Below, in pieces: positions 52,101 through 59,757 of a stretch of DNA of 64,000 nucleotides (position 1 is the stretch's first letter; every line of letters begins with the position of its first letter). The notes below the pieces were generated by a model. That model saw only the letters and a list, made by a program, of their open reading frames with translations. It was not told the DNA's origin and did no database searches. Where the stretch lies: assembly GCF_000524195.1 (NCBI RefSeq), contig NW_020170399.1, positions 659,466 through 723,465 of the forward strand, in the 5' to 3' direction. The DNA is from Echinococcus granulosus. Taxonomy: Eukaryota; Platyhelminthes; Cestoda; Cyclophyllidea; Taeniidae. Made by a program: the position numbers and the translations under genes.

Positions 52101-55100
52101 CAAACTGTGCCGAATAGGTCTTGATAGCTAGCATTCAACCTCGGGTAGACTTTTTTTCTCCTACTTCATGGCAATTTTTATTTTAGTTCCTTGTATCCTG
52201 ACCCATTTGACGTGCTCTAGGTCGTCCTGGCTAGACGACGAGAACGTTTCTGAGTTCAGATAATGGCCTCCATTAAGTTAACAGTAAAACGGAGCAAAAG
52301 TTGGCAAGCCCTCCACCCGTTAAAAGGCCGGTAGCTGCAGTATTTTGGCGTACAATCGTCTCAGTTTCGCAAAACGGGTGCGTTACATCTCACCACCCTT
52401 AGGTTACGGTTGAGCAGACCTATCCAGCATTTGGACCTTGTTGATAGACTTGGCCAGCATTGCCTGTATAAACACGTCGACTACCACGGTCAACGCCCAC
52501 GTCTGTAAGGTGAACCAACCATGTCGGATTTACCGTGTTGCCCAAAACGTGATTTGGAATTAGCCGAAGGCTTTGGTGAGAAGCTAAAAATGGCTTAAAT
52601 CCTAATTTCTATCACTGTCAAGAGCCATAGAGAGTTTAGGGGAAGATAAATGCTTCGTTTTGTTTACTGACCGTCCATGGCGGAAATAAAAACGGCTTGC
52701 ATGACAGCCCCATTGTCTATTATGTTTTCCGTGACTTTTAAACCGGATCTATGAGGATTATTTGGAGGGGCTGTTGTCTCGCCATCCCCATTGACCGGAT
52801 CCACAAGCCCTTTACCTTTTAGCAACGCGGCAAGCCGTAAGTTCATGTCTGTGTTTTCTATATTGTGAACCCACAACACAGATATAATGAATTCATTTAC
52901 TCCAAATTGCTTTTTCCCGGTCCTGTTCAACCCTTTGGTTGAGGTCAGCAAATAATTTCAGTTGTTTTGACATTTTGAAGAGTTGCATCGAAAAAAATAT
53001 CAAAGGAGGTTGAGACTCAGTGTATTTTGTTTACTGAATGTAACATCACAAAGTTGTTGTCGCTCGTGAAAGGGTTCCGCGTCATGGCTCGACAAGATTG
53101 GCGCACCAGGCCTCATCGAGTAGATAAAATCCCCTCAATTTAGTTTGAGGTTAACTTCGTCCGCCCCAACCTAGACATGTTCTGATCATAAGCTGGACCC
53201 ACGAGAATGATTTTTCCAAAGCCTCGGTATTTTCACCTAGGTCTCAGTTACGCTTCCACAGGTGATTGCTAATGGTACTTCTGATGGAAGCATTGCTATG
53301 CTCCGATTCAGTTTTAGGGTAATGTAACAACTGTTGGTTGTAGATAGCAAAAATATTCTCTTCTCCCTCCGGAGAGCCAAGGCGAATAGAGGCAGGAGAT
53401 TGTTTTTCTCAAATCTTCCTCGAGGATATTTATATAAATTAGCGGTCAGTAGCGATAGCATCACCCAGTCAACCTTGGAAAATGGCAATTGCTTTGCTAA
53501 TCCTATCCATCCCATCTACATCAAAGCATTTTTCTCCGCTGTACATATAGTAACATGATTTCGCGTGGATTGGCTTCCATGGTTACGGTAATGCGAATAA
53601 CCGAGATATTGTGCTTCGCCCCGGTATTCTAAGATCATGTGCAGTTGACGCAAGGCGTTTGTCCAGAACCTGGTTCTTAAGTCAGCAATTAATTAATCAT
53701 TGACCCCAAAATGGCGTCACCTTCATGACCGAGGCATCGTGGGTTCACCGACTCAATTTAGTGGAATAGGTGTAGCCTCTCAAGCTTTCCTTTAAGACGA
53801 AAGTAAACGTACTATTTGGACGGAATATGTATAGTTGATTTGGAGTAGAGCTTGGGGCTTACGGGCATGGCTTAAAGGCCAGGCCGCCTGGTGGACATAC
53901 AATGGCGAGACCCCTCAGTGGCTCTTTATTAAAACCGAAAGTTAAACAAACAATTAGAGTATTGCGTAGGTACTACTGTTTGCCGATATTTGCGGTCATG
54001 GATCTGGCTTTGCACATTGCTTTCGTATATAGCTATCTCAATTTCTAATGATCCGATTATGCATATTACTGCACCGACTTTTCCACCGTCCTACTACTAG
54101 TCCTTCATTTTGGTCGTACGGGACTCTGATTATGCCTTTTGTGGATCTAACATTGCGATCCTTCCTCACTATACACAACACAACTCGTAACTTGGGTGTT
54201 CTACCAACGAATTTTTCTAAGACATTTATTTGGTGAGATTGCCGGGTGTTTAATTGTGAAGAGTTAAAGCAATGTCTTTACGAATACAAACTGAACGTTG
54301 TAGGTTCTAGCGCTACGAGTTCAGTGACCTCGCGCTCCGGTAGAAGCGGCACCGAGCCTCCCTCTCAGCTTCATTCTCGCCCCCAAGCGTCCCTCAATCA
54401 CTCCACAGGCATCCCGGTAGGTTTGCTGCGGACCTCCATATCTCCCGGCGGGAGCCATAGCGCTGCCTTGCGTCGCAGCCGCTCTCGCAGCTCCAGTTTC
54501 TGTGCTTCCCTTGCGCATACATCCGGATTCAGTGATCTTGAAGTTAGCGGGTTACCTTTTGCCTTGTGTTCTTGAGGCATATCGTCTTTTAATTAATCTA
54601 GCCCCTTAAGATATCGCCTATTATTGGTGAAAGGCTAAACACCACACGATTAATAGTCTTGAATTTTATTGAGTCCTATCGCCACATCTGCGTCAATAGG
54701 GCCGTTTGTCAGACCTAATGCTGAATCACCACCGACCGAGCTTAAACGGCTTTCCTGGGCTATTTATAAGATTACCTCGCCTGTGTCGATTCGCCACATT
54801 CCAACTTGAATATGCTCTCAGCTTCGTAGTAGCTAGGCTTAGAGATCTGTGAATCAAATAGTTCTGATCTACCCATCACGTGACAGCGGGCGAGTTTCCG
54901 TGGTCCTGACTCCTGATGCCTGATTTATTTTTCCATGGGATGAGATCGACAACAGTGTGACCTAACTTCTTCTACTTTAAAGTATCTAAGTAAGGACTGT
55001 GAGTTCCTGTAATTGGGGAAACGGTAGTTTATGCTTGCATGTGATTGGGTGCCTAATGAGGCATGCAAACCATCTGATGATCTGTTTGGGAATCTTGACT

Positions 55101-57329
55101 ACTCTGATTTTCCTCTTTAATGGACTTCGGACTGTCATCTGTTTGCTCAGGACCCACTTACCATGGTACAATCATTGATAATGCCATATCGACACGCCTT
55201 CTTAAATAAGTCTTTGCGTCCGGAGAAGGCTGTTTGTCTCGAATGCAATTGTATGGTGATTGCGCAAAACAATTTATGCTAAATGGGTTCATCTTTTACT
55301 TTCTTGCCAGACTGGTGCGACACCAATAGATCCCCTTGCCACCCAATACCTGACAGCCCTCGAAAAATCCGCTAGCTGGGCACTTCAGCCCGCGTCCACG
55401 CGCCATAACACCGGTAAGTGAGACTTTTCACTACTCAAACACTCCCTGTTTTCACTCATTCAAGGCCATTAGAGCGGAAGGACCGAGACCCTAGTACTGG
55501 TAATTTCCTTGGGGCAATAAAATGAACTACTGCTGAGGCAATCTTTCCTATTATATGCCTACTTGAGTATCCAGTATTTTTATATCTTAAGGATATATAT
55601 ATCTACAATTACTCATCAGTCATCAAATTGGAGTCCACTCTTTTTCAACAAGCAATGTGGGCATTGAGGTAAACCGCCCAGCCTAAATTACATGGGAAGG
55701 TAGTGGAAAAAAAAGCCTGTAGCAATGGAAAGGAGAGTGGAATTGAGTTTTGCGGTTTTTATTCTATCTCACCAAATCCACTTGCCGTGGACAGGAGTCA
55801 CAAAATTTAACCCACATTTTATGAATTACAAGGATCAGAAGGAAACAAGAGAATGTATTTGTCTTGGCCGGCTATGCTGGATTACTACCATACAAATAAA
55901 TGAATTTTCTATATTTACCCAAGTCCTGGTCCCTTTGATTAGCGTAATGTTGTTACTTCAAAGGAAATGTTGAGGAATGCATTACTCTCTAATTAAATTT
56001 TCTGCCTCTCAAGTATTTCCAAAACCTGCTTAACAAAACATTTTGGAGATACTGGTTTGTTTTACCTTTTCTCGCTGAGCACCGAAGATATTTTACTGTC
56101 TGAATAGAAGAACTAGACTCCACGTGTGTAAGATCCTAAAAAGCCTCCACTAGCGATATTGCGTGGCTCTTCGAGGGTTTTACTGCGACTTTTTCTGTAG
56201 TGACGTCTCGGAGTCCTTTACCTACCTATTATCACCAACCTTCTCCTTCTCTTTCTCTTGATACATACGAGTCAGGTAAATTACCTGATTTTGACATTAG
56301 TGTGAGGCGGCCGGCTTTACCTAATCCAGTTTGAACGGCGTAAAAGTAAATGCATCCTCATCATTTCTCCCTTCTTATCAACTGCAGGGCATACATCTAC
56401 ATGGCTTCATTCTCCCCCCTGTGATTGAGTTTAATCACATCCACTTCTCAGCGCCGGAGAACTGCGCATAGAGTAGATTTTGAGGCATTCACAAATAAAA
56501 TGTGTTTTGTATTTTCTCTGAATTGATAATGCATTCATTTTGCCAAAACTTGGATGTGAACTACTTGCAAATGAGGAAAATTTTGCCATCTGTACGAGTG
56601 ACTAATTTTCATCTCACTGTTTACGTCTTGGATCATTCTCTTTATTTGGTTCATACCCTTCGAACAGTGCAAATTTTTTATCTACTGCAACTGTATTCGT
56701 TCTGGCAAACTTTTCCATTGCCATTTCAGGTGATTGAAGTAATTCTGGGAATTGCTGTAGCTGATAATTTTGCTTGCTATTTTGGGCTATGTAGAAATTC
56801 TGCTTTGTTCGGAACCTAATTTCAGGACGAAAAATTTCCGGATAAAGAATTCCTCATATTTTAATCACTATTTGGTGTCCTGTGATTTTTCCAGTTGCGA
56901 TCCACTTATTGTTGATCTACTAATGATTGCGAAACACTATTCAGCCTTTCGAGTAATTCAAATTCCGTTTCTAAATATGCGTTTCTTAACTATGCATCCA
57001 CAGCACGTTCTGAACACAATTAAGACAAATTCCGCTATGAAAAAATGTCAGACGATTGAGAACCGGTCGGTGCGTTGTGCTACTTGTTTTTATAAGTAGA
57101 AATTTTTATTTTAGATTTGGTGGCCGATGTGGAGAGTCAGGCTGTACAAATTTCCCCCACTGCAGCCTCTTTGCTTACCCAATTGTCCGGACAGTTACAG
57201 CAACTGACCTCTTCCAGTACAGTAGCATTGCTGAAGCATCCATCGGACACAGACGGCCACACTCGAAAAGAGTCCGGAGAATTCGATCTGCCTGCTCCTC
57301 CTTCCCCCGATCTGCTAGATGTTCGTTAG
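28029..57329 (+). CDS. MTSS1/MIM-family I-BAR (IMD) domain protein, multi-exon
   Basis: Membrane-curving, actin-linked scaffold of the MTSS1 (missing-in-metastasis) family. Exons: 28029-28100, 28136-28197, 28227-28385, 28462-28912, 31812-32282, 40782-41282, 45083-45502, 50777-~51159, 54304-54416, 55311-55413 and 57115-57329. The first five join in perfect phase (405 codons). The IMD starts at Met1 with 24 residues before the WEDI motif, as I recall for human MTSS1; it continues LFTALRATVHATNAFLDA, LCMRQKRLG, VNPLAGRMDEWKK, LMLEERGRYCFFFNCLRPVL and SLLGEISTLHEL. A Gly/Ser-rich insert of about 40 residues sits in the helical hairpin. The rest is Ser/Pro-rich with an acidic patch and proline motifs. 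No WH2 actin-binding motif was recognised. Joins 32282 to 40782 and 51159 to 54304 are out of phase as drawn, so an exon is missing or a splice site differs. Confidence 0.85.
28101..28135 (+). other. 35-nt micro-intron (MTSS intron 1)
   Basis: GTAGTT to TTTTTCCCGTAG, 35 nt, phase 0. Removing it places the WEDI motif in frame after LLAEVK. Confidence 0.8.
28136..28197 (+). CDS. MTSS exon 2 (IMD)
   Basis: 62 nt encoding SGGPIWEDIIGKGGKLFTAL plus AG of the next Arg. It matches the P-x-W-E-D-F-x-x-K-A-x-K-L-x-x-x-L-R signature of IMD domains. Confidence 0.87.
28198..28226 (+). other. 29-nt micro-intron (MTSS intron 2)
   Basis: GTTTGT to ATTTTTCAG, 29 nt, phase 2. Splicing gives the LR|ATVHA junction required by the IMD alignment. 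Confidence 0.8.
28227..28385 (+). CDS. MTSS exon 3 (IMD)
   Basis: Encodes ATVHATNAFLDAIQRLADLA through KVKTMG. Donor AG|GTAAGT, phase 2, followed by a 76-nt intron ending CCATCTAG. Confidence 0.88.
28462..28912 (+). CDS. MTSS exon 4 (IMD, with Gly/Ser insert)
   Basis: Encodes QLITCMVNPLAGRMDEWKK, a Lys/Arg-rich helix, a Gly/Ser/Thr-rich insertion, then LEERGRYCFFFNCLRPVL. Donor CTG|GTGAGC, phase 0. The reading frame runs on past the donor to a stop at 28973-28975. Confidence 0.9.
28913..31811 (+). other. MTSS intron 4
   Basis: A 2.9 kb intron, pyrimidine-rich in places (31040-31080). No gene was seen. Confidence 0.7.
31812..32282 (+). CDS. MTSS exon 5 (end of IMD, Ser-rich linker)
   Basis: Begins ETETSLLGEISTLHELFTAL, the last IMD helix, and continues into Gln- and Ser-rich linker. 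The donor CAG|GTCAGC (phase 0) is preferred; an alternative ACCG|GTTGTA donor at about 32299 (phase 1) would fit exon 6. Confidence 0.85.
32283..40781 (+). other. MTSS intron 5 (8.5 kb)
   Basis: Long intron. Frames such as 36960-37481 (minus) and 38019-38438 (plus) have no recognisable motif and are within chance expectation. One or more small MTSS exons may be hidden here. Confidence 0.55.
40782..41282 (+). CDS. MTSS exon 6 (acidic, Ser/Thr-rich)
   Basis: The start is uncertain: TTCAG before 40782 or CGTAG before 40791. Encodes SVGRPTINGSPQRIV onward with a strongly acidic patch (NENEEVDEEEETASG, DDETSDDG). The donor CGAT|GTGAGT, phase 1, fits exon 7 exactly. Confidence 0.7.
41721..41764. 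repeat. Tandem duplication of a 22-nt unit
   Basis: Two adjacent near-identical copies containing CGTTTTAAGCCTCCACG, differing by one base. Confidence 0.85.
43915..45022 (-). mobile_element. TRIM-like LTR element, antisense in an MTSS intron
   Basis: On the minus strand: a truncated 5' LTR end (45022 to ~44961, GGAAGTCTC-type terminus), primer-site-like TGGTGACAGCGG (44960-44949), an internal region, polypurine AAAAAAGGAGAGGGG (44127-44113), then a 3' LTR to about 43915 ending near GGAAGTCTCAATGCA. The internal region aligns with the 26103-27200 element (GACAGCGGAAAGC; CAACACTCC...AGTGACGTTGCAGTC). The 77-codon minus frame 44388-44155 lies inside it and is shared only in eroded form by the other copies. 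Confidence 0.7.
45083..45502 (+). CDS. MTSS exon 7
   Basis: Acceptor GTGATACAG; joins exon 6 as CGA T|TT (Arg-Phe). Encodes LPPPVYTNLNKLTYAAHRKF and a Ser-rich run, and ends DELDRMVT with donor G|GTGAGT (phase 1). Confidence 0.8.
45503..50776 (+). other. MTSS intron 7 (5.3 kb)
   Basis: No recognised gene. Several frames of 60-130 codons occur (for example 46349-46645 minus, 48817-49209 plus, 49492-49839 minus) without domain motifs. Confidence 0.55.
50777..51159 (+). CDS. MTSS exon 8 (proline-rich; possible alternative C-terminus)
   Basis: With the acceptor TGGTAG before 50777 the phase matches exon 7 and gives MVT|ELHSLNSHHTLRSS. Encodes PPPPAPPKPRLRVG and SSLPPPVPFRSS, likely SH3-type ligands. 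The frame stops with TAG at 51157-51159. Either this is a terminal exon of one isoform, or an internal donor (AG|GTCCTC or CCT|GTACCT) is used to reach the next exons. Confidence 0.65.
51160..54303 (+). other. MTSS intron 8, with an antisense solo LTR
   Basis: 3.1 kb. It holds the solo LTR at 53770-53963 and a possible 57-nt exon-like segment at 53262-53318. Nothing else recognised. Confidence 0.55.
53770..53963 (-). mobile_element. Solo LTR of the TRIM-like family
   Basis: On the minus strand it begins near GCAATACTCTAATTG, continues TTTAACTTTCGGTTTT and a GGCGGCCTGGCC block, and ends TTGAGAGGCTACAC. This matches both ends of the 5' LTR at 26103-26301. Its ~194 nt length equals one LTR and no internal sequence follows. 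Confidence 0.7.
54304..54416 (+). CDS. MTSS exon 9 (Ser-rich)
   Basis: Acceptor CGTTGTAG, donor CCG|GTAGGT in phase 0. Encodes a Ser/Arg-rich segment ending NHSTGIP. The entry phase is 1 with this acceptor, or 2 with TTCTAG before 54311; the latter would fit an AG|GTCCTC donor in the previous exon. Confidence 0.6.
54417..55310 (+). other. MTSS intron 9
   Basis: An 894-nt intron, no gene seen. The exon 9 frame reads on past the donor to a TGA at 54573-54575. Confidence 0.6.
55311..55413 (+). CDS. MTSS exon 10
   Basis: Acceptor TTTCTTGCCAG, donor ACCG|GTAAGT. Only the phase-0 frame is open, giving TGATPIDPLATQYLTALEKS and so on; it joins both neighbours in phase. Confidence 0.75.
55414..57114 (+). 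other. MTSS intron 10
   Basis: 1.7 kb, with a small palindromic (AT)n stretch near 55594. No gene seen. Confidence 0.6.
57115..57329 (+). CDS. MTSS terminal exon
   Basis: Acceptor TTTTATTTTAG; completes the split codon as G|AT (Asp). Encodes LVADVESQAVQISP through PAPPSPDLLDVR and ends with TAG at 57327-57329. A poly(A) signal lies about 230 nt downstream. Confidence 0.75.
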
Positions 57330-57560
57330 GACCGTACTTATTCCTTTCCCTATCTCTTTCGCCCTTTCCCTTCAGGTCCATCTAGCAGTTTTACCCATCA
57401 TAATTCGTCATCATCTAGACTATGGGCTCGTTTCCTGTTTGAAAGATTATGTTACTCTCTTCCTACGTGGTTAGTCTGTATTGCTAAATCATCACAATCA
57501 AATGTCTGCCTCAAACATTTGCGAATATGCCTCGTAATCGTGATCCTGGTGTCCAATACA

Positions 57561-57566
57561 AATAAA
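57561..57566 (+). terminator. Polyadenylation signal AATAAA for the MTSS gene
   Basis: The first AATAAA after the stop at 57329, at a normal 3' UTR distance. Confidence 0.5.
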
Positions 57567-59674
57567 ACAGCAATTGTTTTTAGTCCTGGAGTTTTCCATT
57601 CTACGTACGTGAGATCGAAGCAGTAAGTGATTGAAAAAACAGTTATGGAGTTTCGTCTAGTGTTGTGTGAGCCAGCGCGACCTTGGGTGAGAGAGTAGTG
57701 ATAATGCGTCAGATGCCCTGGGCGGCTTCAACATGGCTGTAGTAGACTTGTTTCTGTTGTTTCTAAGTCCGCTTTGTATAATTGCCACACTCCCTTACGT
57801 GCATTCCGCCCTTCATTGTCGGTAAGATGTTATCCCTAAATCTAGACGTTGAAGGTGTCCTACACGCGCGTCTTTGTCAGTGTGCTTATAAAATGTGTAT
57901 TGTGATGTCTTATACTTAGTGCAACCCGTACAAAATAATACTTTGAGTGGTCAACTGAATGATTAGAATTGGGCAACGCCTCTGTAAATCTAAGGAAGAA
58001 GGACATGACTTGGGAGCATGTGTAATGATTTGGCACTTCGTCTAGCCGTATTTGCGATTCCACCGACAATTCAGTCTCTTGGGATTATTTTTCCACTGTG
58101 CAGCATGGCATATGGGCCGTACTAGTAACCTAGTCTGTGTCAGTAATGTACTTCCATACTGCTTTGGCTCACTACTACCCCGGAGAAGCCTTGAGGCGCT
58201 TGATGGGACATTCGTAAACCACTAAACAAACACGGTCACACATCATAAAATGTTTAAAATAATTAGTTGTGGCATAGATTCGTTAAGATGGGGCTACATG
58301 ATGCTACTACGAATCTTAACAGGCCATTGAGGTTAAATAATTGATGAGATCACCTACCAGAAGTTAGGTGGAGCAAAACGCATGAACTGAAAAAGTCCCT
58401 AAAATACCCCATTTAAACGATAAACCGTGACATTGCTTATCTTCAAATACATACGTAAACATGGACTTTTTTCCCTACTAGACTGGCCTATAATACTTTT
58501 GCCCTTAAAATGCATACTTTGTGGGAACACAAAGGTGTTGGCAAAACCCACTTGTCTGCCTTATTCGGAGACTATAAGAAGGCATTTAGTATGTGGAATC
58601 AAAATTGACACAACAACAAAATCACCAAGGAAGTTGTGTTTGATACTAGACAGCAAATGGGGACATGTGGCGCCCAAGTCCTTCCTATAAAAGCAGCATG
58701 GAAGTAATCAACCAAGGTAGTGCGAAGGAACAAATGACACCAAAGGACAGAAGAGATGCGAGGCTACAGACAGTCCGAACGCCATACTGCAGAGCAGGAG
58801 CACAAGCCGTAGAGAACGAAGCACCAGTGCAGTTGAAGAACACAGCGAAACAATACTGAATCACTTCAAATATTTATTGATTACAGCGAACATTACTAAA
58901 ATTCTTAAACATCTAAGCTGATTACTCAGCCTCAATTTGATCAGTCGAGGTAACCGTCTGAACGCAAACTTTGAGTGAGAGGCGGTTAGCATACTCCAGC
59001 TGAGTAACTGAAGGGACGGCATCGACCCCTGAGGCGGAAACGAACTCTGATCCCATACAACCCGAACTCATGCTCCTCTCTAATTAATCTGCGTGTTCAA
59101 AGGTATGGAGGCAGAGACGGAATAGTGAAACGCTGAGTACCTTGTACGTACATCCTAATAGAGACTTAGTGTGTTTGGGACTACATAATGAACATAAAAT
59201 AGCTACAAAACATGCACAGTTATGAAATATACATCATATTTCTAGGCACAGATTTTGTTGCGTCTGCCCCACCAAATTCATGTTTCCTTCAATTTCATTA
59301 AAATAATCTCATCTATATTAATTACAAGACTTTTTGACGTAAATAAATTTTAGTAGGTAGGAATGAGATTCAAAGTCCATAGGTAATCTCGAGTCCAAAT
59401 AAATAAACTGTACTTAAACTATCTAGGCACCTTGAGAACTTTCAAGAATACATTGGTCATGCTAAGAGCCCATCATTTAACAAATTCAATGAATTCGCTA
59501 CTTAGTCTTTCCATTTTACTTAAAAAGCAGATAATCTAAAGCATGCAGACGACTATCTAGTTTATTGTAATTTTATTGGGCCTTACATGATGACACTTGC
59601 TTTAATCTCAGCTACTCGTGGGCCGGCCTAGAAAATCAATGACCTTCTCATCCAATAGTTGGCATTTTTGAAGG
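57567..59674. other. Spacer between the MTSS and EVI5-like genes
   Basis: About 2.1 kb. The only coding-like signal is the small minus-strand frame at 59071-58922. The plus frames 58427-58690 and 58665-58859 have no recognised content. Confidence 0.45.
58922..59071 (-). CDS. Small minus-strand frame of unknown function (possible terminal exon)
   Basis: A 49-codon frame (MSSGCMGSEFVSASGV, SVTQLEYANRLSLKVC, TSTDQIEAE) ends in TAA at 58924-58922. AATAAA lies 44 nt further on, at 58878-58873. TTAATTAG lies 8 nt before the ATG, so this could also be a spliced last exon. A second minus frame (+1) is also open for about 30 codons across the same stretch, which weakens the case. I do not recognise the product; it may instead belong to a repeat. 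Confidence 0.25.
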   Translation of the reverse strand: MSSGCMGSEFVSASGVDAVPSVTQLEYANRLSLKVCVQTVTSTDQIEAE

Positions 59675-59757
59675 ATGACTGCCGATGCTGTTGATATCGG
59701 GTCGGTCGTTGGCGAAACAGAAGATGATCTGGCTCAAAAATTGGAGGAATTAAATAG
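59675..59757 (+). CDS. EVI5-like exon 1
   Basis: Encodes [14 protein letters not shown] through KLEELN and AG of the next Arg. Followed by a 30-nt intron. The ATG lies one base after TTTTTGAAG, which could be a trans-splice acceptor. Confidence 0.8.

Noticed and set aside
53262..53318. 57-nt exon-like segment (CTTCCACAG acceptor, AGG|GTAATG donor) that could be an MTSS micro-exon
   Set aside because: Its phase 0-0 does not repair the mismatch into exon 9, and the peptide has no supporting similarity.
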